Origin: Schlegelella_A sp965246805
GTDB lineage: Bacteria; Pseudomonadota; Gammaproteobacteria; Burkholderiales; Burkholderiaceae_C
Direction of reading: 5' to 3'
Assembly: GCA_965246805.1 (NCBI GenBank)
Contig: CBDFFO010000003.1
Span: forward strand, 434,001 to 498,000
Length of the DNA stretch: 64,000 nucleotides
Both the position numbers and the translations under genes were made by a program. Positions 17,575 through 26,781 of the stretch are shown one piece after another (position 1 is the stretch's first letter; the number at the start of each line of letters is the position of its first letter). A model generated the notes under the pieces. The model saw nothing but the letters and a program-made list of their open reading frames with translations. It was not told the origin of the DNA and did no database searches.

Positions 17575-18396
17575 TCAGAGGTCCCACGAGAAGCCGCCCT
17601 GGATGACGGTTTCTTTGGGGCCTGCAGCCTTGAAGTTCTCGTCGAGTCGGATGAAACCCCCTATGCCATCGCCCTGTACCGAAACCCGCACCCCGACCGA
17701 GTCGTTGCCAGGGCCAGGACGCTGAACCAAGGTTCCGGCCAGAGTGACGGTGGTTCCGTCAATGTTGATGGAAGCTTCGGGGCTGATTTCAACGCTGTCT
17801 TTCTTGGTGCCGGGCGCATCGACGACCAAGATGGTGGCTCCCACTTTGATCTGGGGATTCACTTTGGGGTCGGTGGCAGCCCGGATGACCAACTTGAATT
17901 CGTCAAAGGCCGGGGCAGCAGCGGTCACGTTCGCTGGCGACACGTGCTGGTAGCTGGCGGTGACGCCGTCACCAACCGGATTTTTTATCTCGATGCGAGC
18001 GCCGTTTCCCCAGGCATCGTTTTTGGAGCGGGCACTGACCAGCGGCCCCGCAGTGAACCCGTTGGCTGTAAACATGGGCTTGTAAAACTCCGACGAAGTG
18101 AACGACGTTTTATCGTCGCCTGACTTTTCGGTGAATTTGACGACTGCGCTAAGGTCATTTGACACGGCACTAGCAGTGACCTCCTTGACGTTGCGAGGCG
18201 TGCCGCCTTTACGGTCGGGAGCGGCGTAATGCACCTCGAGGGCTTTCGCGCGCGCTGCCGTTATGCCGACCGGCGTATAGGTAGGCCGCGGGCTCGCGTC
18301 CATGAATTGGTTCAAATCGACATGGGCTTCCAACGCCGGCCCGAGGTCAGTTGCTGACTGCATGGGCGACAGGCTTCCAATTGACAGGTCTGACAT
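17575..18396 (-). CDS. Unrecognised 273-aa protein between sctV and the transglycosylase
   Basis: There is no signal peptide, no membrane segment and no recognised domain. The first ~50 residues are rich in S, M, N and P, like many type III export signals. The rest is beta-prone with many T, V and G residues, looks globular, and ends in FSWDL. The gene follows sctV after a 45-bp gap and overlaps the transglycosylase start, so it belongs to the sct unit. Candidates are a secreted tip, harpin or translocator-like component, or an effector. Since no canonical translocator genes are in the window, it deserves attention, but nothing in the sequence decides the function. Confidence 0.6.
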   Translation of the reverse strand: MSDLSIGSLSPMQSATDLGPALEAHVDLNQFMDASPRPTYTPVGITAARAKALEVHYAAPDRKGGTPRNVKEVTASAVSNDLSAVVKFTEKSGDDKTSFTSSEFYKPMFTANGFTAGPLVSARSKNDAWGNGARIEIKNPVGDGVTASYQHVSPANVTAAAPAFDEFKLVIRAATDPKVNPQIKVGATILVVDAPGTKKDSVEISPEASINIDGTTVTLAGTLVQRPGPGNDSVGVRVSVQGDGIGGFIRLDENFKAAGPKETVIQGGFSWDL

Positions 18397-18441
18397 GACA
18401 TTCGTCTTTCGCGATGGAGCAAGTTGTTGAATCGGCGGGAG

Positions 18442-20472
18442 TCAGATGGAAACGAAGGGACCCGCAGTGACCGTACCGTGCCAGTTCACATGCCCACGCG
18501 AACTGACTTTGACACCGCGACTGATCTCGTCTTCGGACACCACCCGTATGCCGGGGCGATAAGGTTCCAGCAATCTGCGCAGGGCCCACCTCAAGTCACG
18601 CGAAACCAGCAATACAGGTGGCAGAAGCGGGTCGACCGCGAAGAGGGCCTGCAGATCGTCAGCCAGACGCAAAGCGTCTTCCGGCGCCGCGACCAATCGC
18701 CTGTCGCCCAACTCGTCCAGTTCTATCGCCGCCCGCAACTCTTTTTCCGTTACCGATGTGAAAGTGACGGCCGCAATTTGATCTGGCTTGTGCATCAGGC
18801 TGTACGAAAGATCGCGTGCGATGCCAACGCGAACCCAATTGACCAGGCCTTGAAAAGTAACGGTTGGAGCAGCATGCTTGACGACGGCCTCGAGGATGCC
18901 GCGGATATCTCGGACGGGCACGCCCTCTGCTACCAGCTGCTGAAGCAATTCAGCGAGCCGAGGAAGTGGCAGCAGTGCGTTCGCTTCGCGAACCAAGTCG
19001 GGGTATCGGCGCTCGACAAGGGCAACAATGTTGCGTGCCTCTTGCACACCGAGCAGCTCCGAAGCGTGCTCCTGAAGCACGGATTGCACCTCTCGAGCGA
19101 TCTGTTCCGCCGCTTGTTTGGGGGTTAGCCCAGTAGCAGACACAACCCGTCGAACCGGCACTTCTCGAATCAAGACCCAGAAAGAATCGACATCCGGCCG
19201 TGAAGATTGGCGCAGTCCGACGCCCGGGAACGGCAGGCCCGTGTTCATGCGAAACGCTTGACGAAAGTTGCCTAGTGCGGTGTTGAGTTCGCTCAGCGAG
19301 AGTCGAGCAAGAAGCTCACTTCTAAATTCCACCGCCACCAAGGCAAACGTTTCCGTCCCTAATAAGACGACTTGCTCCGCCACAGCGTCACCGTCTCTCG
19401 TCGCCGCCGGCACTCGCTCTAATTCGTACGCGGCAGCACCGCGCAGCATGCGGCGAACATTCCGATAGCCGACAAAGGCGACCCCGGCGCCCAGCGTGAC
19501 AAATGGGAGAATCGGAAAGCCCGGCACGGCGGCCAGCAGCGCAAGCACGGCACCGCCGAGGATCAGCGCTCGAGGTTGCGTAGATATCTGGTCCCCGATA
19601 TGGCTCGCCAAGTTGACGGCCTCGCCTTTTTCCGGAGAGGTGCGGGTGACCACGACGCCCGCTGCCATCGCGATGAAAAGTGCCGGGAGCTGCGTCACCA
19701 GGCCATCGCCGATTGCAAGAACGGAATACTTCGAGATCGCCTCGCCGACAGGAAGGCCAAATACCAACACACCGATTGCCAGACCTCCCAACAAGTTGGC
19801 AATGACAATCACGATGCTCGCGGCCGCGTCGCCCTTGACAAATTTCATCGCACCGTCCATGGCGCCAAAGAATTTGCTTTCAAGGCCGAGACGCTCCCGC
19901 AACTGCATCGCCTCGGGCGCGGTGATCAGCCCCGCGCGCAAGTCGGAGTCGATCGCCATCTGCTTGCCAGGCAGGGCATCCAAAGTAAACCGCGCACCAA
20001 CCTCCGCAACTCGTTCGGCGCCCTTGGCGACAACGATGAACTGGACGATGGTGATGATGGAAAACACCACCAGCCCGACGATCAGGCTACCCCCGACAAC
20101 GATGCGTCCGAACGCGTCAATAATGTCGCCAGCGTGCCCCGACAACAAGATTTGCCTCGTGGTCGCGACATTAAGTGAAATGCGGAACAGTGTTGTGAAC
20201 AGCAACACCGATGGGAAGGTCGAGAAGGCCAGCGGCGTAGCGACGTAGAGTGAGAACAAAAGCAGCAAAACGCCACTCGCGATGTTGACGGCGATGAGCG
20301 CGTCAAGCAACCACGCGGGTAACGGAAGAATCATCAGCGCGATGATGAGCAGCGCCAGCAGAGCCAGTGCAAAATCTGCAGGGCGTGCAAGCGCGAAGGC
20401 GCTGCGCGCAACCGAGCCGCCCGAGACACTGGCGCCTGTGTCAGCCTTCACGTTTGCTGATAGGACAGTCAT
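18442..20472 (-). CDS. sctV: T3SS export gate protein SctV (FHIPEP family)
   Basis: Major export-gate subunit of the inner membrane, which forms the nonameric ring that receives substrates. The N-terminal half has about eight membrane helices, starting with ADFALALLALLIIALMILPL; the conserved family signatures follow (TLFRISLNVATTR, AKGAERVAEVGARFTLDALP, GKQMAIDSDLRAG). The C-terminal ~330 residues form the cytoplasmic domain with VVSATGLTPKQAAEQI and REVQSVLQEH. The frame is open upstream to 20667, inside sctU, but the ATG at 20472 is preferred: it clears sctU by 58 bp and leaves a normal ~676-residue protein. Identification is firm; the exact start is less so because no strong ribosome site is visible. 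Confidence 0.93.
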   Translation of the reverse strand: MTVLSANVKADTGASVSGGSVARSAFALARPADFALALLALLIIALMILPLPAWLLDALIAVNIASGVLLLLFSLYVATPLAFSTFPSVLLFTTLFRISLNVATTRQILLSGHAGDIIDAFGRIVVGGSLIVGLVVFSIITIVQFIVVAKGAERVAEVGARFTLDALPGKQMAIDSDLRAGLITAPEAMQLRERLGLESKFFGAMDGAMKFVKGDAAASIVIVIANLLGGLAIGVLVFGLPVGEAISKYSVLAIGDGLVTQLPALFIAMAAGVVVTRTSPEKGEAVNLASHIGDQISTQPRALILGGAVLALLAAVPGFPILPFVTLGAGVAFVGYRNVRRMLRGAAAYELERVPAATRDGDAVAEQVVLLGTETFALVAVEFRSELLARLSLSELNTALGNFRQAFRMNTGLPFPGVGLRQSSRPDVDSFWVLIREVPVRRVVSATGLTPKQAAEQIAREVQSVLQEHASELLGVQEARNIVALVERRYPDLVREANALLPLPRLAELLQQLVAEGVPVRDIRGILEAVVKHAAPTVTFQGLVNWVRVGIARDLSYSLMHKPDQIAAVTFTSVTEKELRAAIELDELGDRRLVAAPEDALRLADDLQALFAVDPLLPPVLLVSRDLRWALRRLLEPYRPGIRVVSEDEISRGVKVSSRGHVNWHGTVTAGPFVSI

Positions 20473-20530
20473 AGCCAAGAGGGTGCGCAACGCGGCTTTG
20501 TGATCGCTTTGCTTCGCTTTGTGCTCGTGA

Positions 20531-21607
20531 CTATGACCGCGGTGGTGTCCGAGAGACGGATTCGCGCGCTCGCACGATCGCTTGCACGGTTTCCGCTTGC
20601 AAGGGCGCTGGAATTCTGGCGCCATCCGACGACCTGGTCCAGAGCTTCGACAACAGGACAGAGTCAAGAATCAGCGGAATCCGGTTGTCGCGAGCCAATC
20701 CGAGCACCTGCGTGGCCACCGACCCGGACGCGCGAAGAACCACGCTGGCATCTTGTCTGCGCCCGCTGGAGTCGTTGTAGAACAGCGGAATGACCCGGCC
20801 GTCCGACGCTGTTAGAACGGCTGCGGAGATTCGAACAAACCGCATCTGCTCAAGCGGCGATGGAACACGCCCGGCGTTCTTTCGGGCTTGCTTCAGAATG
20901 GGATCGCCCTCGTTTTCACGGTGCTCGCGCCGCACTTCCTCGATGGACATTCGCAACTGCTTGATGAATTCATAGCGTTGATACAGGAAATCCAGGGCAC
21001 CGAGAAGCATGAAGGCGCACAGCGCCCATACGCCGAACGCGAGGATGCCGTTCTGTAGTACCGCCAATCCACCGCCGACGCCGGCATACACCACCCGCAC
21101 GGCGTCGCCAATGATGGCGCTGGAAATGATCCAGAGGCCGACGCCGATCACCACCGCCTTCACCAACATCATGCCGACAAGCACCAAGCTCTTGAGCGAA
21201 AAAATATTCTTGGCGTTTTGCACCGGATTGAGCCGCTCGAGCTTCGGCTTCAGTGGATCGAGGCTGAAAATCGGACCTGTCTGCAGGCGGCCCGCAACGA
21301 CACTGGCCAATGCGGCAACTCCCAATATCATCACGGCGCAAGTCGCGACAAGAGCAAAGCACTCGCCGGCCAGCGTCAAAGCGAGCGTGAGTTGCGGTCG
21401 AATGGCAAGACGGAAAGCGCTTTGCGCAAGCCTGGCGACGTCGGTAGCTACCCACGGAAGTAGCAACGATGCCGCGCTGAATGTCACCGCCAACGAAACG
21501 GCGGCTGTCAATTCTTTGCTTTGCATGGCTTTGCCTTCCTCACGGGCCTTTTTCAGGCGCCGGGAGGTCGGTGCATGGTTGCGCTCAGTCGAATCCTTGC
21601 CACTCAT
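20531..21607 (-). CDS. sctU: T3SS switch protein SctU with a missing NPTH autocleavage motif
   Basis: Inner-membrane export protein of the FlhB/YscU family. It has a charged N-terminus (PTSRRLKKAREEGK), four membrane helices, the linker EVRREHRENEGDP, and a cytoplasmic domain. Normally this domain cleaves itself at N|PTH, which switches export from needle to later substrates. Here the expected spot, in the context AAVLTxxxxRVIPLFYND, holds A267-S268-D269-G270 instead of NPTH. The flanking strand pattern and the rest of the domain are intact, so this looks like a real replacement rather than a frameshift. It directly follows sctT (stop and start abut). The protein should still dock substrates but cannot self-cleave in the usual way. 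Confidence 0.93.
   Translation of the reverse strand: MSGKDSTERNHAPTSRRLKKAREEGKAMQSKELTAAVSLAVTFSAASLLLPWVATDVARLAQSAFRLAIRPQLTLALTLAGECFALVATCAVMILGVAALASVVAGRLQTGPIFSLDPLKPKLERLNPVQNAKNIFSLKSLVLVGMMLVKAVVIGVGLWIISSAIIGDAVRVVYAGVGGGLAVLQNGILAFGVWALCAFMLLGALDFLYQRYEFIKQLRMSIEEVRREHRENEGDPILKQARKNAGRVPSPLEQMRFVRISAAVLTASDGRVIPLFYNDSSGRRQDASVVLRASGSVATQVLGLARDNRIPLILDSVLLSKLWTRSSDGARIPAPLQAETVQAIVRARESVSRTPPRS
20798..20809 (-). other. Site of the lost SctU autocleavage motif (ASDG in place of NPTH)
   Basis: Codons GCG-TCG-GAC-GGC encode A267-S268-D269-G270 where family members have N-P-T-H. All four residues differ, including the Asn that cyclises and the Pro after the scissile bond. Confidence 0.9.
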
Positions 21608-22366
21608 TCAGCGACCCTTGAATGACAACAAAGCGGCTTTGATCGCCTGCAGCGCGTCCAGGGACTGGGTGGCGATGAATCCGAGGGCGAGCAGCGCGAC
21701 GAACAACGACACCCAACCTTTAACGGCTGCGCCGAGATAGAAGATATTCAGCTGCGGGGCGGCCCGGCCCAGCAAACCCAGTCCGAAGTCGAGCAGAAAC
21801 AAAACAAGCAACACGGGAGCTGCAAGCAACAGAGCGAGAGCGAATAGACGTGAAGTCAGGTTCAATAGCAACGGCGGCGCATCGATGGCGAATTGCGGGG
21901 CCATGGAAAATACCGGCCATATGTCGTAACTCAACAAAAGCGTTTCCACGACGACGAGGATTCCGCCACTGGCCACAATAAAGATGAGCACGATCTGATC
22001 AAGAAGCTGACCCGTGACAGATACCTGATTGCCAAAGTTGGGATCGAGGTTCTGGGAAAACGTCAAACCTGTTTGATGATCAATGAACTGGCCGATGGTT
22101 TGTCCGAGCCGTAATACCATCGTGAACGCCAAGCCGAGCGTGGCGCCGATGCCCGCTTCCTTAAGCGAGAGAACCAGCATTGCCGTGCCGGGCACCATCG
22201 GTACGCCAGATGCAATCAATCCCATGGAGGCGAAAGCGCCTAGAGCCAGCGCGACCGCACTCGTCACGGGTGCTGGCACAAACGGCGCGCCCAGAATGGG
22301 GAGCAGCATGGCGGCGGCCAACACGCGCGGTACATGCATCAGCGCAACAACCCAAAATTCGAGCAT
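21608..22366 (-). CDS. sctT: T3SS export apparatus protein SctT
   Basis: A 252-residue membrane protein of the FliR/SpaR/YscT family, part of the helical SctRST core through which substrates enter. Visible family features are the N-terminal RVLAAAMLLPILGAP, the SLKEAGIGATLGLAFT helix, the segment GQFIDHQTGLTFSQNLDP, and LFLLDFGLGLLGRAAPQLN near the C-terminus (family pattern DFxxGLxxRxxPQLN). Length and hydrophobicity profile are normal. It is followed without a gap by sctU and preceded by sctS after 7 bp. Confidence 0.94.
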   Translation of the reverse strand: MLEFWVVALMHVPRVLAAAMLLPILGAPFVPAPVTSAVALALGAFASMGLIASGVPMVPGTAMLVLSLKEAGIGATLGLAFTMVLRLGQTIGQFIDHQTGLTFSQNLDPNFGNQVSVTGQLLDQIVLIFIVASGGILVVVETLLLSYDIWPVFSMAPQFAIDAPPLLLNLTSRLFALALLLAAPVLLVLFLLDFGLGLLGRAAPQLNIFYLGAAVKGWVSLFVALLALGFIATQSLDALQAIKAALLSFKGR

Positions 22367-22373
22367 TTGCGTG

Positions 22374-22643
22374 CTAATGACCCACGATCGGTAGCTTGGA
22401 AAAAATCAGCAGGGCATATTGATGGACCTGCGCGCCCATCCAGCCTCCAAGCAGAATGAACAATATCAACACGACCGCGATCTTGAACACCTGTGGCAGG
22501 GCTTGATCCTGCAACTGCACGAGCGCCTGAAAGAAACCAACCAGCAGTCCCGTCAACGCGATGGCTCCGAGCAATGGAGCGGAGACCCATAACGTTACGA
22601 CGATCGCCTGCTTGGCGAGATCAACGACGGCTGCGCTCTCCAT
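22374..22643 (-). CDS. sctS: T3SS export apparatus protein SctS
   Basis: An 89-residue protein with two long membrane helices, the size and layout of FliQ/SpaQ/YscS. The first helix (VVTLWVSAPLLGAIALTGLLVG) leads into FFQALVQLQDQALPQVFKI, the conserved Q-Q-L-P-K turn of this family, then the second helix. It works as part of the SctR5T1S4 entry gate. Spacing is 2 bp behind sctR and 7 bp before sctT, so translation is probably coupled. Confidence 0.94.
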   Translation of the reverse strand: MESAAVVDLAKQAIVVTLWVSAPLLGAIALTGLLVGFFQALVQLQDQALPQVFKIAVVLILFILLGGWMGAQVHQYALLIFSKLPIVGH

Positions 22644-22645
22644 TG

Positions 22646-23293
22646 TTATGTGTAGCTCAATATCAACGTGTGAGCGAGGAGTGACCAGCCGTCTAAGATT
22701 ACGAAAAGAAGCAGCTTGATCGGTAGCGATACCACAGTTGGGGACATCATCTGCATGCCCATCGCGAGAAGAACGCTGGCCGTGATCAGATCAATGACGA
22801 TGAACGGCAGAAACACCAAAAACCCCATCAAGAATGCTGCGGTCAGTTCGGAGATGGTGAATGCCGGCACCAGCACGACGAAGTCTTTAGGGCCGATAGT
22901 TTTGGCGACTTCAGGCTTCATGGTGCGCTCGGCGGCGCGGATAAAGAACTGCCTTTCCCGATCGCTCGTGTGCTTGTCGAGAAACTCGCGCAGCGGCTCT
23001 TTAGCTTTCAGCAGTGCCTGGGAGAAGGCCGTGGCTCCCCGCCCGCTAGCAGATTGCTCGTAGACCTCCATCACTTGGACGCCGATCGGGTACATGATGA
23101 ACCACGTCAGAGCAAGCGCAAGCCCATTCGTGACCATGGGCGGCGGAACCTGCTGCAACCCGAGCGCATTCCGCAGCAAAGCGAACACCACGAGAAGCTT
23201 GGCGTAGCTCGTGGTCATGATCATCAACACGGGCACTAACGAAATCCCGACAATGAATGGCAGAAAATAAAGCGGGTCGGGAAAATCACCCAT
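22646..23293 (-). CDS. sctR: T3SS export apparatus protein SctR
   Basis: A 215-residue member of the FliP/SpaP/YscR family and the main subunit of the export-gate core. Signatures are MTTSYAKLLVVFALLRNALG, QVPPPMVTNGLALALTWF, the periplasmic loop with the FLDKHTSDRERQFF pattern, and the C-terminal PAFTISELTAAFLMGFLVFL followed by MGMQMMSPTVVSLPIKLLLF. All four expected helices are present and the length is normal. It starts 3 bp after sctQ ends. Confidence 0.95.
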   Translation of the reverse strand: MGDFPDPLYFLPFIVGISLVPVLMIMTTSYAKLLVVFALLRNALGLQQVPPPMVTNGLALALTWFIMYPIGVQVMEVYEQSASGRGATAFSQALLKAKEPLREFLDKHTSDRERQFFIRAAERTMKPEVAKTIGPKDFVVLVPAFTISELTAAFLMGFLVFLPFIVIDLITASVLLAMGMQMMSPTVVSLPIKLLLFVILDGWSLLAHTLILSYT

Positions 23294-23296
23294 GGG

Positions 23297-24304
23297 TCAA
23301 CGCTTGAGCGCGGTGACAACGGCGACGAGTTCATCTCCCACTTCGGCCAAGTCGGCCCGCCCAACCCTCTGCCCATTGACGACGATCCAGGCGGGCTGAT
23401 CGTCAAGCCGTTGAGCGAGCGGAACGATGCTGCCCACGCCGAGCGACGCCACTTCGGCCACCGACATCGACAGCCTCCCGATTTCAAATGTGACAGTGCA
23501 CTGCACGTCGTCGAGGGCGTCGAGTCCAGGGCCCACCGGGAACCCTTGTGGGGTACTTTGCAAGTCCGTCACGATGCTCTCCACGATAAGTCTTCCTTCA
23601 GATATTTGTGCATGCAACATCGGTCGGCCTCCGGGCGCCAAGGTCACGCGATGACGGTCGATCCGATTCGACAGACGCGCGATGCGGATGGCGTCGCCAG
23701 GGTGTAAGTCGAGCAATTCAGTCAGTGACAAATCCACGCGCGCCATCTCGACCGCCACCCAAAGCGGGACGGCGCCGCGCGCGGAAGCGCTCGTGGTCAT
23801 GTCGAGTCGGCTTGAAGCCGACTGCAAGGTCGGGATCCCCGCGCAGAAGGCACCGCGAGCCACGCAGTTGAGGCTCTCGCCCATCAACACGAAGCCTAGC
23901 TCCAGCGAATCGACTGGTTCCGACAGCTCGGCCGGCCTTGCGCCAAACGACACGGCAGCCGCAGGCCCCCCCAACAGCATCTCGAAATAGCTGACCAGCG
24001 GCGCAGCGGCATCGCTGAGGGCGTGCAGCAATACAGCAGCCGGCACTTGCGAGAAGTCCGCTTCGAACAATGGGTCCAGCGCGGACCAGGGTTGCAGGCC
24101 CCACCACATGGATGCGCCTTGCACGGTGCAGCTCAAGCCAACCGCAGACGACACGCCTGAGGGCTGCCAGTGAAACATGCCGAACGATCCAAGCGGCACG
24201 GCGGCGCTTCGGTAAAAACCATTGCGGACGCCCACGGCCCCGGCACTCAGCGCCTTGAGCCGCAGGCGTGTGGTCGGCCGTGTACCCGATTCGCTAATTT
24301 GCAT
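23297..24304 (-). CDS. sctQ: T3SS cytoplasmic sorting-platform protein SctQ
   Basis: Homologue of YscQ/SpaO/FliM-FliN, the pod protein of the sorting platform beneath the export gate. The N-terminal ~170 residues are variable. Two SPOA-type beta domains follow, the second within the last ~75 residues (CTVTFEIGRLSMSVAEVASL, then VVNGQRVGRADLAEVGDELV), which is the typical C-terminal SPOA pattern. The ATG at 24304 overlaps the end of sctO by 11 bp and gives 335 residues; the open frame reaches 24439 but that extension lies inside sctO. An internal start producing a separate C-terminal SctQ fragment, known in relatives, cannot be judged from the sequence. Confidence 0.9.
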   Translation of the reverse strand: MQISESGTRPTTRLRLKALSAGAVGVRNGFYRSAAVPLGSFGMFHWQPSGVSSAVGLSCTVQGASMWWGLQPWSALDPLFEADFSQVPAAVLLHALSDAAAPLVSYFEMLLGGPAAAVSFGARPAELSEPVDSLELGFVLMGESLNCVARGAFCAGIPTLQSASSRLDMTTSASARGAVPLWVAVEMARVDLSLTELLDLHPGDAIRIARLSNRIDRHRVTLAPGGRPMLHAQISEGRLIVESIVTDLQSTPQGFPVGPGLDALDDVQCTVTFEIGRLSMSVAEVASLGVGSIVPLAQRLDDQPAWIVVNGQRVGRADLAEVGDELVAVVTALKR

Positions 24305-24770
24305 GAGCGTGACCCAGCGATGGTGCTCGCCACTCGTCACACTCGGCGTCTTCGAGACGCTCCCGACGCAATGCCGCTTCTTTATCGAGGTTTTCGACGA
24401 GGCACGCACCTCGGTATCGTGCTCGTTCGGTTCGACCACATTCCATCCGGCATCGATTCAAGGCCACGACGGCATCTGACACTTGGGCGCGATGCGCGGT
24501 CGCTTGCGCAGCCAGTCGAGACTGGATTCTGGCGTGCTCCGCTCGAATTGCGCTGATGGCGACGCCGGTTGCACGGCCCTCCTCAAAGGCAGCTTCCATC
24601 CGATGCTGGAATCTGTCTTGGTTGCTCAGTTCGTCATCGATGTTCACGATCAATTGGTCAAGTCGGCGCTGCGCGTCATCGTGCAAGTGCATGGCTTTGC
24701 GATAAGCCGCGTGTGCTGTTTGCAGGCGCAGCTCTCGACAGCGCAGAAGCGTTCTCATTTGAACTTTCAT
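24294..24770 (-). CDS. sctO: T3SS stalk/chaperone-escort protein SctO
   Basis: A ~158-residue helical protein immediately after sctN, in the position and with the build of YscO/HrpB7/FliJ: an antiparallel coiled coil rich in R, E, A, L and Q (for example LRCRELRLQTAHAAYRKAM). FliJ-like proteins act as the central stalk of the SctN ATPase and escort chaperones. The ATG at 24770 shares an ATGA overlap with the sctN stop, so this start is preferred over the one 45 bp further upstream. Sequence conservation in this family is poor; the call rests on structure, length and synteny. The gene runs directly into sctQ, leaving no space for sctP. Confidence 0.82.
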   Translation of the reverse strand: MKVQMRTLLRCRELRLQTAHAAYRKAMHLHDDAQRRLDQLIVNIDDELSNQDRFQHRMEAAFEEGRATGVAISAIRAEHARIQSRLAAQATAHRAQVSDAVVALNRCRMECGRTERARYRGACLVENLDKEAALRRERLEDAECDEWRAPSLGHAHAN

Positions 24771-26125
24771 GGCAGCAACTCTCTGAGTTGCGCCAGCGTC
24801 TGTTCCGGGGAGCACGCCTCGTCTGGCGTTTGGCGCAAGAATGATTGGAGCGCGGGCTGAACCGCGATCGCTGCGTCGGAGAGGGGGTCCAGGCCGCTTT
24901 GGTACTCGCCGATTCGCAGCAGCAGCTCGACGTCGTCGTGCTTGGCCATGAGGTCCCGAACCTGTCCAGCCAATGCCAGGTGGCTGGCAGAAACGACTCG
25001 CGACATCAGACGGCTGCTGCTGGCAAGAACGTCGATGGCCGGGAAGTGACCGCGGCCTGCGAGTTTGCGCGACAACACGATCGCACCGTCAAGTAAGGAC
25101 CGTACTTCTTCGCCAATCGGGTCGGCGCCGTCGTCTGTTTCCTCCAGCACGGTGTACATCGCGGTTATGGCGCCCTCGGTCGTGAGGCCGGCGCGCTCAA
25201 ACAGCCGTGGCAGCATGGCGAATACCGAGGGAGGATAGCCTCGTCGAGTGGGTGGCTCGCCAGCCGCCAAGCCGATTTCTCGGGCCGCTCTTGCCAACCG
25301 GGTAACGCTGTCGACCACCAAAAGCACGGACTTGCCACGGGATCTGAAATACTCGGCGTAAGTCGTTGCCACGAACGCCGCCTTCAATCGCTCGACCGCA
25401 GGCCGCTCGGACGTGGCCACCACCACCACGCTGCGTTGGCGGGCTTCGCCGCCGATCGCATCGGTCAGGAAATCAGCCACCTCGCGACCGCGCTCACCTA
25501 CCAGCGCAGCGACAACGACATCGGTTTCGGCGTTGCGGCACACCATCGACAGCAGCGTGCTCTTGCCACAACCCGCCGGTGCAAAAACGCCAAGGCGTTG
25601 GCCAAGCCCGCAAGTGAGCAACGAGTCGACTGCGCGAACCCGAAGCGCCAGCGGCTGAGCAATCGACGGGCGCTGCAGTGCCAGGGGACTGTCACCTTGA
25701 ACTTCGGCCTGCAAAGCGGCGATCGGCATGGGCGCGCCGTCGTCCATGAATGCACTACCCATGCCGTCGACGACGCGCCCAAGCAAAAAGTCTCCAACGG
25801 CGACGGTATGGCGTCTTCCGAGCGGTCGCACGAGAGTGCTGGGGCTCAGTCCATCAATCGAGCCCAGCGGGTTCAGCCACACCTCGTCGTCGGCAAAACC
25901 GACGACTTCTGCGATGCTTTTCGCCCCGGAATTGAGGTCTACCAACTCACATAACTCACCGACCCTCGCCGCCACCGATGAAGCACGTATCAAAGTCCCA
26001 ACGGCCCATACGACCCGACCGCGAGAGAGTGAATCGGTCCGAGTGGCGCGCGCCGCCGCCTCGAGTCCGGTGCCGTAGACCTGCATGCAGCGACGCAACA
26101 GCAGAGCCACATCTTCGCTGTTCAC
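24767..26125 (-). CDS. sctN: T3SS ATPase SctN
   Basis: A 452-residue secretion ATPase of the FliI/YscN family, related to F1-beta. Walker A is in GVFAPAGCGKSTLL, the Walker B strand is SVLLVVDSVTRLARAAREIG, and VGERGREVADF and GEPPTRRGYPPSVFAMLPRL are diagnostic of the export ATPases. It strips chaperones from substrates and unfolds them at the base of the machine. It overlaps sctL by 4 bp at its start and sctO by 4 bp at its end. All expected catalytic segments are present, so the motor appears functional. Confidence 0.96.
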   Translation of the reverse strand: MNSEDVALLLRRCMQVYGTGLEAAARATRTDSLSRGRVVWAVGTLIRASSVAARVGELCELVDLNSGAKSIAEVVGFADDEVWLNPLGSIDGLSPSTLVRPLGRRHTVAVGDFLLGRVVDGMGSAFMDDGAPMPIAALQAEVQGDSPLALQRPSIAQPLALRVRAVDSLLTCGLGQRLGVFAPAGCGKSTLLSMVCRNAETDVVVAALVGERGREVADFLTDAIGGEARQRSVVVVATSERPAVERLKAAFVATTYAEYFRSRGKSVLLVVDSVTRLARAAREIGLAAGEPPTRRGYPPSVFAMLPRLFERAGLTTEGAITAMYTVLEETDDGADPIGEEVRSLLDGAIVLSRKLAGRGHFPAIDVLASSSRLMSRVVSASHLALAGQVRDLMAKHDDVELLLRIGEYQSGLDPLSDAAIAVQPALQSFLRQTPDEACSPEQTLAQLRELLP

Positions 26126-26781
26126 AGAGAATCCCCCGACGCCTCGGCACTGCTGTCGAGCGCTGCGGGACGACGCAAAGCCTCCAGCAAAAAACTACGC
26201 AAAGAGACCACCTGCTCGCTGATTCTCCCGTCGAAGATTGCCGAATTGGCTTCGATCACCACGTCGGCTTCCATCAAGGCAGCATCCGCTTCGACTTGGA
26301 CCCATTCCGACTTGCCAATGCGCGCAACTTCCGTCAATGCAGCCTGCGCCGCTTCTACGCAACTTGGAGCCACCCGCAGCCGCACGATCTTGCGTTCACC
26401 GGCCTTCGCCAACAGCGCCTCCAGACGCCTGCGAAACCAGGTCGGGTCGTCGATTTCGACGAGCAAACCACGAACCACTTCTTCGATCAGACTGACGATT
26501 CGGTCATTCAATCGCTCGAGAAAAACATGCTCGGATTGCAGCGCAGCAACAACCTCGATCATGCCGGCATGCCGGCCCTCGACGCGGCCAGCGGAATAGC
26601 CCTCATCCCACCCGTACCGTCTTGCCTCGGCGATTTCGGCATCAACGCGGGCGAGTCGATCATTCGCGAGTAAATGGGTGTCAACAGCTTGGTGCCAGCT
26701 GGCCCATTCGTCCCTCTTCAGCACCTTGGCATGCGTGCCCCACGCCTTTGCACCCGGTTCAACGGCGTAAGTCATTGCCAT
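26122..26781 (-). CDS. sctL: T3SS ATPase regulator/stator SctL
   Basis: A 219-residue protein of the YscL/HrpE/FliH family. It has a mid-region with GWDEGYSAGRVEGRHAGM, a GxxxG-type spacing characteristic of FliH/SctL helices, and a C-terminal V-ATPase-E-like domain. It links SctN to the SctQ pods and regulates ATP hydrolysis. It overlaps sctK by 10 bp and sctN by 4 bp. The family diverges strongly in sequence, so synteny carries much of the call. Confidence 0.87.
   Translation of the reverse strand: MAMTYAVEPGAKAWGTHAKVLKRDEWASWHQAVDTHLLANDRLARVDAEIAEARRYGWDEGYSAGRVEGRHAGMIEVVAALQSEHVFLERLNDRIVSLIEEVVRGLLVEIDDPTWFRRRLEALLAKAGERKIVRLRVAPSCVEAAQAALTEVARIGKSEWVQVEADAALMEADVVIEANSAIFDGRISEQVVSLRSFLLEALRRPAALDSSAEASGDSL

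Noticed and set aside
20473..20667. 65-residue N-terminal extension of SctV
   Set aside because: It overlaps the end of sctU, is Cys/Arg/His-rich, and precedes a normal SctV start at 20472.
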